DNA of 64,000 nucleotides from Streptomyces sp. 2131.1 (GTDB lineage: Bacteria; Actinomycetota; Actinomycetes; Streptomycetales; Streptomycetaceae), in assembly GCF_900105515.1 (NCBI RefSeq), contig NZ_FNSY01000001.1:1240001-1304000 (forward strand), written 5' to 3'. Shown here piece by piece: positions 16,045 through 23,466 of this stretch. Both the position numbers and the translations under genes were made by a program. Below the pieces are notes generated by a model. The model saw only the letters and a program-made list of their open reading frames with translations. It searched no databases and was not told the origin of the DNA. The stretch's first letter is position 1. The number at the start of each line of letters is the position of its first letter.

Positions 16045-17202
16045 CTACCGGATCCGGCCGCGCTTGGCCTCCATCGCGGCCCGGCCCTCGGCGCCCTTGC
16101 GCTTCCAGTCGCGCCGGATCTCGGCCCGGACCCGGGCGTCGGTCTTGGCGACGATGCGCTGGTTCTCGCGCAGGAGCTTGAGGTAGCTGTCGAAGCGGCG
16201 CTCGGGCAGGGTGCCGTCCTCGATCGCGGCCCGCACGGCGCAGCCGGGCTCCGCCTCGTGGGCGCAGTCGTGGAACCGGCACTCCTCTGCCAGTTCCTCG
16301 ATCTCCGAGAAGACCTGGCCGACCCCGACCCCGGCGTCCCAGAGGCCGACCCCGCGCAGCCCGGGGGTGTCGATGAGGACCCCGCCCGTGGGCAGGACGA
16401 GCAGGTTGCGGGTGGTCGTGGTGTGCCGGCCCTTGCCGTCCACGTCGCGGGCCGCCTGCACCTCCATCACGTCCTGGCCGAGCAGCGTGTTGGCGAGGGT
16501 GGACTTGCCGGCGCCGGAGACTCCGAGGAGCACGCTCGTACCGCCCGAGACGATCGCGGAGAACACGTCGACGCCCTCGCCGGTGGCGGAGCTGACCGGC
16601 AGCACCTGGACGCCGGGCGCGATGCGCTCGATGTCCTCGACGAGGTGGGAGAGGGTGGCCGCGTCCGGGACCAGGTCGGCTTTGGTGAGGACGACGAGGG
16701 GTTCGGCCGTCCGCTCCCCCGCCCCGGCGGCGTCGCCGAGCAGCGCGTCGCCGCCGGCGCTGGACATGGCCAGGGCGAGGAAGCGCTCGACCCGGCCGAG
16801 GTCAAGTTCCACGGCCAGCGAGACGCAGATGGCGATGTGGTCCACGTTGGTGGCGAGCACCTGGCCCTCGGAGCGCTTGGACGAGGTGGAGCGGACGAAG
16901 GCGGTGCGCCGCGGCAGCAGCGTACGGACGAAACGCGGGTCGCCGCCCGGGTCGACGGCGGCCCAGTCGCCCGTGCAGATGATCCGCATCGGGTCGCGCG
17001 GCACGACGAAGGCGGTGTCCGCCCAGACGGTGCCCTCGGGCGTGACGATGTCGCAGCGCCCGCGGTCCACGCGCACCACGCGGCCGGGCACCAGTCCCTG
17101 CGCGGCGTACGGGGCGAACTCGGCGGCCCAGTCGTCGTCCCAGCCGTAGGCGGCGAGCGGGTGCGAGGAGGAGAGAGAAGAGGGGAAAGACGGGAAAGAC
17201 AA
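16045..17202 (-). CDS. rsgA: Ribosome small-subunit-dependent GTPase A
   Basis: A circularly permuted GTPase that helps late 30S ribosome maturation. Motif order G4-G1-G3 is visible: VVLTKADLV, then GVSGAGKST, then DTPG. An N-terminal OB-like domain (LVPGRVVRVDRGRCDIV) and a C-terminal zinc region (CRFHDCAHEAEPGC) complete the family pattern. I favour the TTG at 17202, with GAAGGG upstream, which leaves a short Ser/Pro-rich lead before HPLAAYGWDD; an ATG at 17241 in the same frame has no ribosome site. A short ORF with a strong ribosome site precedes the gene, separated by 60 bp, and may be a leader. Confidence 0.92.
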   Translation of the reverse strand: MSFPSFPSSLSSSHPLAAYGWDDDWAAEFAPYAAQGLVPGRVVRVDRGRCDIVTPEGTVWADTAFVVPRDPMRIICTGDWAAVDPGGDPRFVRTLLPRRTAFVRSTSSKRSEGQVLATNVDHIAICVSLAVELDLGRVERFLALAMSSAGGDALLGDAAGAGERTAEPLVVLTKADLVPDAATLSHLVEDIERIAPGVQVLPVSSATGEGVDVFSAIVSGGTSVLLGVSGAGKSTLANTLLGQDVMEVQAARDVDGKGRHTTTTRNLLVLPTGGVLIDTPGLRGVGLWDAGVGVGQVFSEIEELAEECRFHDCAHEAEPGCAVRAAIEDGTLPERRFDSYLKLLRENQRIVAKTDARVRAEIRRDWKRKGAEGRAAMEAKRGRIR

Positions 17203-17262
17203 GGGAAACCCTTCACAGGGTGGCCCCGGCGTCGCGCGCATCGGCGCGGAGGTCTGAAGAGG

Positions 17263-17337
17263 TCAGCCGGTGGCCACGGAGGTGACACAGAGGAACTTCG
17301 ACTTGTGGGCAGCGCCCATCGCGACGACCGTCGTCAA
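17263..17337 (-). CDS. Putative 24-aa leader ORF upstream of rsgA
   Basis: TTG start with GGAGGTG 6 nt upstream, a stronger ribosome site than that of rsgA. The product reads (M)TTVVAMGAAHKSKF followed by LCVTSVATG, then stop. It ends 60 bp before the TTG I assign to rsgA, on the same strand. The well-formed Shine-Dalgarno sequence, short length and position suggest a translated leader that could couple rsgA expression to ribosome behaviour. No homologue is known to me, so this could also be a chance ORF. Confidence 0.4.
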   Translation of the reverse strand: MTTVVAMGAAHKSKFLCVTSVATG

Positions 17338-17528
17338 TGTCCTCACCTCCGCATTCGTCCGGGTCCGGAACCGGCGGCCATCCGCCGTCCGTCTCGCCGC
17401 ACACGATAGCGCCAGGCACTCGGGAAGCTCAACGGATTAATGCACGCGGGCCGGGTTGTCTCCAGTCGTCCCCCGATCGGGTGATACGCATGGAGTTGGA
17501 CCGGTCGCGGACGGTTAGGGTGCCGCAC

Positions 17529-18029
17529 ATGACCTCCCCCCAGACAGCCAACGGCTCGTTCACCCAGGCCCAGTTGGGCACCCTCATCCTGATCGGCTGG
17601 AGCGGTGAGTACCGGCAGAGCGGGCGCGACGCGGCCTTTCTGCTTGCCTATTCGCTGGGCGACGGATCGGACGGACCGGCGGCCGGCGAGCACGCCATGC
17701 GTCTGGCGCTCCAGCGCAGCGGCCTCGCCGTCGGCGGTGCCCCGGTGCGTTCCGACGAGACGCCCGGGCTCCCCGTGAAGCTCCTCGTCCAGGCCGGCCA
17801 GGCCGTCCTGACCCTGCCTCACTTCACCGCGCAGTACCCGGTGCCGCCCGAGTGGCTGGCGGCGGCGAACGACCTGGGCGAGGTGCACGCGATGTTCGCC
17901 ACCCGCCCGTGGCCGCAGGGCGCGCCCGGTCTCCCGATCGGTGAGGCGGAGCTGCGCGCGTTCGCCGGTGACCCGGACGTCATCGCGACCTCGGCCCACT
18001 GCGTACTGCCGGTGCGCGGTCTCGGCTGA
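17529..18029 (+). CDS. DUF5949-like conserved Streptomyces protein
   Basis: A 166-aa soluble protein without signal peptide. Conserved blocks are LGTLILIGWSGE, LLAYSLGDG, LPVKLLVQAGQAVLTLP and YPVPPEWLAAANDLGEVHAMF, followed by TRPWPQG. I recall this pattern from the Streptomyces family DUF5949, of unknown function. The start ATG was chosen because it opens the conserved region; the frame extends upstream without a ribosome site. A strong hairpin terminator follows the stop codon. Confidence 0.7.
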   Translation: MTSPQTANGSFTQAQLGTLILIGWSGEYRQSGRDAAFLLAYSLGDGSDGPAAGEHAMRLALQRSGLAVGGAPVRSDETPGLPVKLLVQAGQAVLTLPHFTAQYPVPPEWLAAANDLGEVHAMFATRPWPQGAPGLPIGEAELRAFAGDPDVIATSAHCVLPVRGLG

Positions 18030-18044
18030 CCCGCCCCACGGAAG

Positions 18045-18074
18045 AGGCCCACCACCCGCGAGGGTGGTGGGCCT
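18045..18074. terminator. Bidirectional intrinsic terminator
   Basis: Perfect 13-bp stem AGGCCCACCACCC / GGGTGGTGGGCCT with a 4-nt loop. It lies between the DUF5949 gene and the convergent rodlin gene and can serve both strands. Confidence 0.8.
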
Positions 18075-18166
18075 CCGTCATGCCGTACACGCACACGTCG
18101 CACAGGACGGACGACGCGCGGCGGACCGCCCGGAATCGGGCCGCCCGCCGCGGGCGGGGTACGGAA

Positions 18167-18580
18167 TCAGTTGTTGCCGACGCCGTTTCCGGAGAGGACC
18201 GGGATGTCGTCCACCAGGTGCGACAGGGGCTCGTCGCCCTTCGCCTGAGTGGAGTTGTCGGCGCACTGCTGGTTCTGCGGGTTGGACAGGACGTTGATGT
18301 CCTGGACCGTGACGGGCACGAGCAGGCCCACCAGCGAACCGACGTTGGCCTTGACCGGGGCGCCCACGCACAGGTCGTTGAGCGAGCCCTGGATGAGCTG
18401 GGCCTGCGGGCTGCCGTCGCCCTCGGTCACGGCGTTGCCGTACGAGCTGGCGGCACCGTTCCCGTTGACCGAGGTGGTGCCCCCGTCGTTACCGATCGCC
18501 ATGGCCGAGGGGGCCGCGGCGGCCGACAGGCCGACCAGGGACACGGCCACTGCCGCGCCGGCCATCATCTTCTTCATCAC
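18167..18580 (-). CDS. Rodlin 1 (secreted aerial-hypha coat protein)
   Basis: A 137-aa rodlin. A signal peptide (KKMMAGAAVAVSLVGLSAAA, cut near AMA) is followed by a ~108-residue mature domain with the rodlin hallmarks IGNDGGTTSVNGNGA, GSPQAQLIQGSLNDLC, VKANVGSLVGL and TVQDINVLSNPQNQQC. Rodlins organise chaplin fibres into the rodlet layer on aerial hyphae and spores. Two conserved Cys are present. The GTG at 18580 aligns with the starts of the two paralogues; an ATG one codon later is possible. It differs from the others in having VGAPVK and a Leu-rich VGLLVPV insert. One of three rodlins in 3 kb. Confidence 0.92.
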   Translation of the reverse strand: MMKKMMAGAAVAVSLVGLSAAAAPSAMAIGNDGGTTSVNGNGAASSYGNAVTEGDGSPQAQLIQGSLNDLCVGAPVKANVGSLVGLLVPVTVQDINVLSNPQNQQCADNSTQAKGDEPLSHLVDDIPVLSGNGVGNN

Positions 18581-18699
18581 GCTTCACCTTTCGGAGCGTT
18601 CCGTTCTGGAACGTACTGATCAACCCCGGGCGGAGCTTTCGGTTCCGCCGATCCACCCATATGGGTTGCGTCCGGCATGAGTTCGACGGGCGGGCCGCG

Positions 18700-18864
18700 T
18701 CAGCCCCGGCCGGCCGCCTCGTCCGAGGTGCGCGCCGCGGGCACGAGGCCGCCCACGCGGGAGGGCTCCGGGGCGGGGGCGGCGCGTGCGGCCTGCCACT
18801 CGGCGAGGAGCCGGTCGTAGATCGGGGTGGTGCTCTGCGGGTGCCGGCTGTGGTGCTGGTCCAT
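18700..18864 (-). CDS. Small hypothetical protein, 54 aa
   Basis: A short frame reading MDQHHSRHPQSTTPIYDRLL, then AEWQAARAAPAPEP, ending EAAGRG. The phrase TPIYDRLLAEW resembles a short N-terminal motif I recall from small Streptomyces proteins of unknown function, which is why I list it. The ribosome site is weak (GGTAGGG). It fills the otherwise empty gap between rodlins 1 and 2. No signal peptide or membrane segment. Confidence 0.5.
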   Translation of the reverse strand: MDQHHSRHPQSTTPIYDRLLAEWQAARAAPAPEPSRVGGLVPAARTSDEAAGRG

Positions 18865-19086
18865 GAGGGGGCCCTACCCGTTGCGGCGGGAACCGGCGTC
18901 CCCCGCTACGGCAAGCGGCCCAGCGTGCCGCCCGTACGGACGACCGCCGGGCCGCTCGGGTCCGGGTACGCACATGGGGCCGGCGGTCCGGGGCGGCCGG
19001 TGTTCGGCTGCCGCGGACGTACCGGCCCCACGGGTGCGTCAGGAAGGACTGGGCGGCCGGCTGGACCGCCCGTGTGTCAGACCCCG

Positions 19087-19497
19087 TCAGTCGTTGGCGA
19101 CACCGTTGCCCGAGAGGATCGGGATGTCGTCCAGGATGTGCGACAGGGCCTCGTCGCCCTTGGCCTGGGTGGAGTTCTCGGTGCACTGCTGGTTCTGCGG
19201 CGAGGACAGGACGTTGATGTCCTGGACCGAGATCGGCACGACGCCGAGCAGCGAACCGACGTTGGCCTTGGCCGGCAGGGCGATGCAGGGCTTGTTGAGC
19301 GAGCCCTGGATGAGCGCGAACTGCGGGCTCCAGTCACCGTGGGTGGCGGAGTTTCCGTACGCCTGCATGGCACCGTTGCCGTTGACGGTGGTGGTGCCCT
19401 GGTCGTTGCCGATGGCCATGGCCGACGGGGCGACCGCGGCGGAGACGCCGACGATCGATGCGGCGACGGCTGCCGAGGCCATCATCTTCTTGATCAT
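19087..19497 (-). CDS. Rodlin 2 (secreted aerial-hypha coat protein)
   Basis: A 136-aa rodlin starting at the ATG of MIKKMMASAAVAAS, with GAAGGG 6 nt upstream. Signal peptide to about AMA, then a mature domain with IGNDQGTTTVNGNGA, SPQFALIQGSLNKPC, PAKANVGSLLGVVPI and VQDINVLSSPQNQQC. It is closest to rodlin 3 in the KPCIALPAKANVGSL segment. The sequence CGAGTGACGTGCC lies 80-100 bp upstream and has partners near the other coat genes. Role: surface rodlet layer, with chaplins. Confidence 0.92.
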   Translation of the reverse strand: MIKKMMASAAVAASIVGVSAAVAPSAMAIGNDQGTTTVNGNGAMQAYGNSATHGDWSPQFALIQGSLNKPCIALPAKANVGSLLGVVPISVQDINVLSSPQNQQCTENSTQAKGDEALSHILDDIPILSGNGVAND

Positions 19498-19657
19498 GAA
19501 ACTGCCCTTCTGGTATTTCTCTGATTGCCCGCCGGTGCCGAGCGCACTGATCAACTCGGCGTCGCGGGAATGGTTGTGGCACGTCACTCGAAAGGTGCGC
19601 GGGCGACCGGAAGTCGGGCGCGGTCGAACGTGCGCGCGCCACGTCGTCGGGGTCCGG

Positions 19658-19948
19658 TCAGCGGCCGAGCGGCAGGCCGCCGAGGAGGGGGGCCGCGTCC
19701 TTCACCGCTCCGGTGGTCTGACCGGCGATCTTGGTGACGGTGCCGTTCTCGTGCAGGTTGTCGGCGGCGCCGCTCACGGTGTCGAGGACCGGGTCGACCG
19801 CCTGCGGGGCGGCCGCCGTCACCTGGTTGATGCCTCCGTCGAGGCTGAAGCTGGGGGCCGTGGGGGTGGTGACGGCGAAGGCGGGAGCAGCCGTGCCGAG
19901 TGCGACCACGGAACCGGCGACGAGTGCGGCGGACTTCGCGTACTTCAC
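19658..19948 (-). CDS. Small secreted protein of coat cluster, function unknown
   Basis: A 96-aa protein with GTG start and GAGAAGGG upstream. The first ~26 residues are a signal peptide (YAKSAALVAGSVVALGTAAP, AFA) almost identical in style to that of the neighbouring chaplin. The mature part (about 70 aa) has no Cys and reads as amphipathic helices: GGINQVTAAAPQAVDPVLDT, then VSGAADNLHENGTVTKIAGQ, ending GGLPLGR. It is neither rodlin nor chaplin. Its place between rodlin 2 and the chaplin on the same strand suggests a surface or developmental role. I do not recognise a family. Confidence 0.72.
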   Translation of the reverse strand: MKYAKSAALVAGSVVALGTAAPAFAVTTPTAPSFSLDGGINQVTAAAPQAVDPVLDTVSGAADNLHENGTVTKIAGQTTGAVKDAAPLLGGLPLGR

Positions 19949-20141
19949 TTTCGGGTTCCCTTCTCCGGCGGCGGTTCACTCGGTCGCGTACCCGCGCCGC
20001 ACGAGCCTTCTCTGGCCGTGACTTCCGCCGCTTTCCCCTTGCCTAACGACCCGGCCGGGACGGGGCAACTGGGGGAACCGATCCTTTTTCATCGCGGGCG
20101 TGACGATTACCGATGGGCTGGGAATTGCGGCCGCGCACGGG

Positions 20142-20178
20142 AAAGCCCCGGACCGCGTGGAGCGTGGTCCGGGGCTTT
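20142..20178 (-). terminator. Terminator of short chaplin gene
   Basis: Perfect 13-bp stem AAAGCCCCGGACC / GGTCCGGGGCTTT with an 11-nt loop, 28 bp after the chaplin stop codon. On the minus strand it ends in a short T run. Confidence 0.75.
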
Positions 20179-20205
20179 CGGCCGAGAGAATTCGGCGCGA
20201 CCGAA

Positions 20206-20439
20206 TCAGTCGTTGACGCAGGCGTTGCCGAAGGCCGGGTTCAGCAGGCCGATGACGTCGATGGTGTTGCCACAGACGTTGACCGGGATGTGAACCGGAA
20301 CCTGGATGGTGTTGCCGGAGATGACGCCCGGGGAGGCGACAGCGGCACCCTCGGCGCCCGAGTCGGCGAACGCGGGGGCGGCGGCACCCACGGCCATGAG
20401 CGTACCGGCGGCGACGGCGGCGATCTTCGTGTACTTCAC
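20206..20439 (-). CDS. Short chaplin (secreted amyloid surface protein)
   Basis: A 77-aa protein: signal peptide (to about AFA, residue 25) plus one chaplin domain of about 50 residues. Hallmarks are AVASPGVISGNTIQVPVHIP, VNVCGNTIDVIGLLNP and AFGNACVND. The two Cys form the intramolecular disulfide found in ChpD-H-type chaplins. Chaplins assemble into amyloid fibrils at the air-water interface, lower surface tension and let hyphae leave the medium. Size and Cys pattern match ChpH-like short chaplins rather than Cys-less ChpE. GTG start with GAAAGGG upstream. It lies between the small unknown gene and rodlin 3. Confidence 0.92.
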   Translation of the reverse strand: MKYTKIAAVAAGTLMAVGAAAPAFADSGAEGAAVASPGVISGNTIQVPVHIPVNVCGNTIDVIGLLNPAFGNACVND

Positions 20440-20674
20440 TTGAAACCCTTTCTTCGGCGGAGTCCGGAGCGGTCACGGCTTTCGTGCCGCACGAGCGCGG
20501 ACCTGATCGCTCGTAACTCCGCCGCTTTCATTCGTAACGATTTGAGACGGTATGCGAAACCGCTCAGCGAGCTGATGCGTGGAATACCGCCCGAATGACG
20601 CAGTTCGAGTCACCCGGCCGTGTTCCCGCCCGGAACGTGCGAGGTAGGGGCGGGTACACACGGGGAGGGCAGCG

Positions 20675-20721
20675 CCGGGCCCGGGCCGCACGGAGGAGGA
20701 ACGCCTGCGACCCGGGCCCGG
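20675..20721 (-). terminator. Possible terminator of rodlin 3
   Basis: CCGGGCCCGGG and CCCGGGCCCGG (11 bp each) can pair across a 25-nt loop, just after the rodlin 3 stop codon. The loop is long and there is no T tract, so support is modest. Confidence 0.4.
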
Positions 20722-20730
20722 ACGGCCGGA

Positions 20731-21132
20731 TCAGCTGTTGCCGGCGCCGTTGCCCGAGAGGACCGGGATGCCGTCCAGGATGTGCGACAGCGGCTCGTCG
20801 CCCTTGGCCTGGGTGGAGTTCTCGGTGCACTGCTGGTTCTGCGGGTTGGACAGGACGTTGACGTCCTGGACCGTAATCGGCACGAGGCCGATGAGCGAAC
20901 CGACGTTCGCCTTGACCGGCAGGGCGACGCAGGGCTTGTTCAGCGAGCCCTGGACCAGGTCGAACTGGGGGCTGCCGTCGCCCTTGGTCACGGCGTTGCC
21001 GAACGACTGCGAGGCACCGTTGCCGTTGACCGAGGTCGTCCCGCCATCGTTGCCGATGGCCATCGCCTGCGCGGCGCCGAGCCCGAGGATGGAGGCGGCA
21101 ACGGCACCCGTAGCCAGGACCTTCTTGATCAC
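20731..21132 (-). CDS. Rodlin 3 (secreted aerial-hypha coat protein)
   Basis: A 133-aa rodlin with GTG start and GAAGGG upstream. Signal peptide (KVLATGAVAASILGLGAAQA) and the mature rodlin domain with IGNDGGTTSVNGNGA, GSPQFDLVQGSLNKPC, PVKANVGSLIGLVPI and VQDVNVLSNPQNQQC. It is divergent to the long chaplin gene across a 359-bp control region, so the rodlin and the chaplin may be switched on together. Strong similarity to rodlins 1 and 2 points to local duplication. Confidence 0.92.
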   Translation of the reverse strand: MIKKVLATGAVAASILGLGAAQAMAIGNDGGTTSVNGNGASQSFGNAVTKGDGSPQFDLVQGSLNKPCVALPVKANVGSLIGLVPITVQDVNVLSNPQNQQCTENSTQAKGDEPLSHILDGIPVLSGNGAGNS

Positions 21133-21491
21133 GATGAACCCTTCTCGTACTGGATGCCCCGTAACCGGAGCGCCCTGAACAACTGCCGGGCCGGCGTTTG
21201 GTTATCACCATTCACTCGAATGCCGGGAAGACACGGACGTCCGTACGAAAGTGATCGAGTCATACTGTCGGAAATCGAGAGACGAAACGTTCACTCGTAG
21301 CCTCGCCGCGCGATCACAGAAAATTCACCGGCTTCACGTTTCTCGCGCACGAGGATGTCGTTATGGGTGTCGTCAAGCCGCTCCGCCCGAAGGGCTGTCC
21401 CGCACCCGGGCAGGTCCGACGGCTGCTGCACCGCCTGATGAACGAACTGCGGGCCGCGCGTCCGCAAGAAATGACCCAAGGAAGGGCTCCA
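21133..21491. promoter_or_regulatory. Divergent control region of rodlin 3 and long chaplin
   Basis: A 359-bp non-coding stretch that is visibly less GC-rich than its surroundings. It contains ATTCACTCGAATG (21209-21221) and GTTCACTCGTAG (21289-21300). Related CGTCACTCGAAAG lies upstream of rodlin 2 (19582-19594). Read on the other strand the shared core is CGAGTGA. I could not place a convincing -10/-35 pair for a developmental sigma factor by eye. No supported gene is present, although a frame in line with the chaplin runs back to 21363. Confidence 0.5.
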
Positions 21492-22436
21492 ATGCGAAAA
21501 GCCTTGAGTAAAAGCATGCTCGTCATGGCGGCGGCGTCAGGCATCCTGACCGCCTCCGGCGGCTATGCCTTCGCCGATGCCACGGCCGACGGTGCGGCCG
21601 TCGGCTCGCCCGGCGTCGCTTCGGGCAACGTCGTGCAGGTCCCGGTGCACGTGCCCGTCAACGTGTGCGGCAACACGGTCAACGTGGTCGGCGCACTCAA
21701 CCCCGCATTCGGCAACGAGTGCGAGAACAAGGGCGGCGGCTCGGACAACGGCGGCTCGCAGGGCGCCAGCGCCCAGGGCGTGGCCGCCGGCTCCCCCGGT
21801 GTGCTCTCGGGCAACGTGGTCCAGGCGCCGGTCGACATCCCGGTCAACGTCTGCGGCAACAGCATCAACGTGGTCGGCCTGCTGAACCCGGCCGCCGGCA
21901 ACAAGTGCCAGAACGGTGGCGGTGACGAGGGCAACCCGCCCACCGAGGAGCACCACCACAAGCCCCCGCACCACAAGCCGCCGAAGGGTCACCACGACCA
22001 CGACTGCAACTGCGGCAACGAGCACAACCCGCCGAAGCCGCACCACCCGAAGCCGCCGAAGCCCCACAAGCCGCCGGTGCACCACCACGACGACGACTGC
22101 CCGCCGAGCCACAACCCGCCGAAGCCGCACCACCCGAAGCCGCCGAAGCCCCACAAGCCGCCGGTGCACCACCACAACGACGACTGCCCGCCCAGCCACC
22201 ACCACAACCCGCCGACGCACACCCCTCCCACGCACAACCCGCCGACCCACAACCCGCCCACGCACAACCCGCCGACCCACACGGGCTGGCACCACACCCC
22301 GCCCAAGCACCACAAGCCGCCGCAGATGGCGCACACCGGTGCCAACGAGAACCTGGGCATCGCCGGTGGCGCCAGCGCCGCGATGGTCCTCGGTGGCGGC
22401 CTGCTGATGCGCCGCGCCCGCGCCGCGAAGAAGTGA
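21492..22436 (+). CDS. Long chaplin, two chaplin domains, His/Pro-rich stalk and sortase signal
   Basis: A 314-aa surface protein. The start ATG has GGAAGG upstream; codons before it are not supported. Signal peptide to about AFA (residue 29). Two chaplin domains follow (PVNVCGNTVNVVGALNP AFG and PVNVCGNSINVVGLLNP AAG), each with two Cys. Residues ~145-280 are a stalk rich in His, Pro and Lys with two copies of a 29-residue repeat and a run of THNPP units. The C-terminus has MAHTG, then a hydrophobic segment (GIAGGASAAMVLGGGLLM) and RRARAAKK, the layout of a sortase substrate. Streptomyces long chaplins usually carry LAxTG; here Leu is replaced by Met. Wall-anchored chaplins are thought to nucleate fibre assembly. 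Confidence 0.92.
   Translation: MRKALSKSMLVMAAASGILTASGGYAFADATADGAAVGSPGVASGNVVQVPVHVPVNVCGNTVNVVGALNPAFGNECENKGGGSDNGGSQGASAQGVAAGSPGVLSGNVVQAPVDIPVNVCGNSINVVGLLNPAAGNKCQNGGGDEGNPPTEEHHHKPPHHKPPKGHHDHDCNCGNEHNPPKPHHPKPPKPHKPPVHHHDDDCPPSHNPPKPHHPKPPKPHKPPVHHHNDDCPPSHHHNPPTHTPPTHNPPTHNPPTHNPPTHTGWHHTPPKHHKPPQMAHTGANENLGIAGGASAAMVLGGGLLMRRARAAKK
22023..22196 (+). repeat. 87-bp tandem repeat in chaplin stalk
   Basis: Two nearly identical 87-bp units (22023-22109 and 22110-22196) encode 29 residues each, beginning HNPPKPHHPKPPKPHKPP and ending DDCPPS. The copies differ at only two bases that I can see, which suggests recent duplication. Each unit contains a His cluster and a Cys, so metal binding or cross-linking is conceivable. 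Confidence 0.85.
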
Positions 22437-22457
22437 TCTGACGCTCCCCCGAGCACG

Positions 22458-22502
22458 AAAAGGTCCGGCCCGACAGCCCTGAGCTGTCCGGCCGGACCTT
22501 TT
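22458..22502 (+). terminator. Terminator of long chaplin gene
   Basis: Long hairpin: AAAAGGTCCGGCC then CGACAG pairs with CTGTCCGGCCGGACCTTTT across a 7-nt loop, ending in a T run. It lies 22 bp after the chaplin stop codon and also separates this cluster from the convergent lyase gene. Confidence 0.85.
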
Positions 22503-22530
22503 GTTTCCGGTGTCCGGTGCCGCGTACCCG

Positions 22531-23466
22531 TCAGACCGTGCCGAGCCCCGCGCGCTCCAGGCAGGCGGCGACCGCCGCCGTCTCCTCCGCGTCGAGCCGG
22601 CGCATCGGCGGGCTCATCACGTTGGTGGAGATGACACCGCGCAGCATCAGCGCGGTCTTGAACGCGCCCAGCCCGGCCGCCGTGGCGGACGCCGTGCCGG
22701 GCCGGGCCGCCCGGATGATGTCGAAGAGCGCGACCAGCCGGTCCTGTTCGGCCCGGGCGGCGGTCCAGTCGCCGCGCACCGCGGCTTCGTGCAGGCGTAC
22801 GTATCCGTGCGGGTCGACGTTGCCGAGTCCGGGCACCGAGCCGTCGGCGCCGCCGAGCATCATCGCGTCGACCACCAGTTCGTGGCCGGTGAGCACGGAG
22901 AACTCCGGCAGCTCGCGGGCGCCGATGGCCAGCCGGCGGAACGAGCCGTCGTCGCCGCTGGAGTCCTTCACCCCGCCCAGCACCCCGTCGGCGGCGAGCG
23001 GCATCAGCAGCTCCGGATCGAGCTTGCTGTGGACGCAGACCGGCACGTCGTACGCCAGCACCGGCAGGTCGAGGGCGGCGGCGACGTCCCGGAAGTGGCG
23101 GTCGATCTCCGTGGCGTCGGTGCGCGTGTAGAACGGCGCGGTCACGACGACGGCGTCGGCACCCAGCTCGGCGGCGCGGCGGGCGCGCTCGATCGCCCGG
23201 TTGGTGGTGGTCTCGATCGCACCGACGAGGACCGGCACCTGTCCGCCCGCCGCGGCGACGACCGCCTCGATGACCCGGTCCTGCTGCCCCGGGGTGAGGT
23301 AGGCGGTCTCGCCGGAGCTGCCGAGGGCGAAGAGACCGGTGACACCGCCGTCGACCAGATGGCCCACGACCCGCTCCAGGGAGGGGAGGTCGAGCTCGCC
23401 GTCCGCGGTGAGCGGGGTGACGACGGGCGGGATCACTCCCGTGTAGCGGGGGGTTCGGGCGGTCAT
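22531..23466 (-). CDS. N-acetylneuraminate lyase/DapA-family aldolase (paralogue 1)
   Basis: A 311-aa (beta/alpha)8 aldolase. The family motifs are FALGSSGETAYLT (substrate loop), VLAYDVPV (proton-relay Tyr) and GGVKDSSGD (Schiff-base Lys). It is the last gene of the ABC transporter operon; its ATG overlaps the stop of the ATPase gene (ATGA), so it is probably co-translated with the importer. A second lyase-family gene at 34873-35832 shares the ALGS(S/T)xE, PFYTRT and VHSKL phrases. In sialic acid loci such enzymes cut N-acetylneuraminate to N-acetylmannosamine and pyruvate. The two paralogues may differ in substrate. DapA-type functions cannot be excluded. Confidence 0.82.
   Translation of the reverse strand: MTARTPRYTGVIPPVVTPLTADGELDLPSLERVVGHLVDGGVTGLFALGSSGETAYLTPGQQDRVIEAVVAAAGGQVPVLVGAIETTTNRAIERARRAAELGADAVVVTAPFYTRTDATEIDRHFRDVAAALDLPVLAYDVPVCVHSKLDPELLMPLAADGVLGGVKDSSGDDGSFRRLAIGARELPEFSVLTGHELVVDAMMLGGADGSVPGLGNVDPHGYVRLHEAAVRGDWTAARAEQDRLVALFDIIRAARPGTASATAAGLGAFKTALMLRGVISTNVMSPPMRRLDAEETAAVAACLERAGLGTV

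Noticed and set aside
14012..17409. 756-aa minus and 1102-aa plus frames across the AlkA and rsgA genes
   Set aside because: Both show GC-skew composition without domains and conflict with clearly recognisable genes.
17213..17419. 68-aa minus frame before rsgA
   Set aside because: It lacks a ribosome site, while the overlapping 24-aa ORF has one at ideal spacing.
18117..18155. GC-rich imperfect hairpin after rodlin 1
   Set aside because: The arms mismatch and the stronger bidirectional terminator at 18045-18074 already explains the junction.
22023..22280. Regular short repeats that could suggest a CRISPR-like array
   Set aside because: They are in-frame His/Pro-rich codon repeats of the chaplin stalk, without variable spacers.
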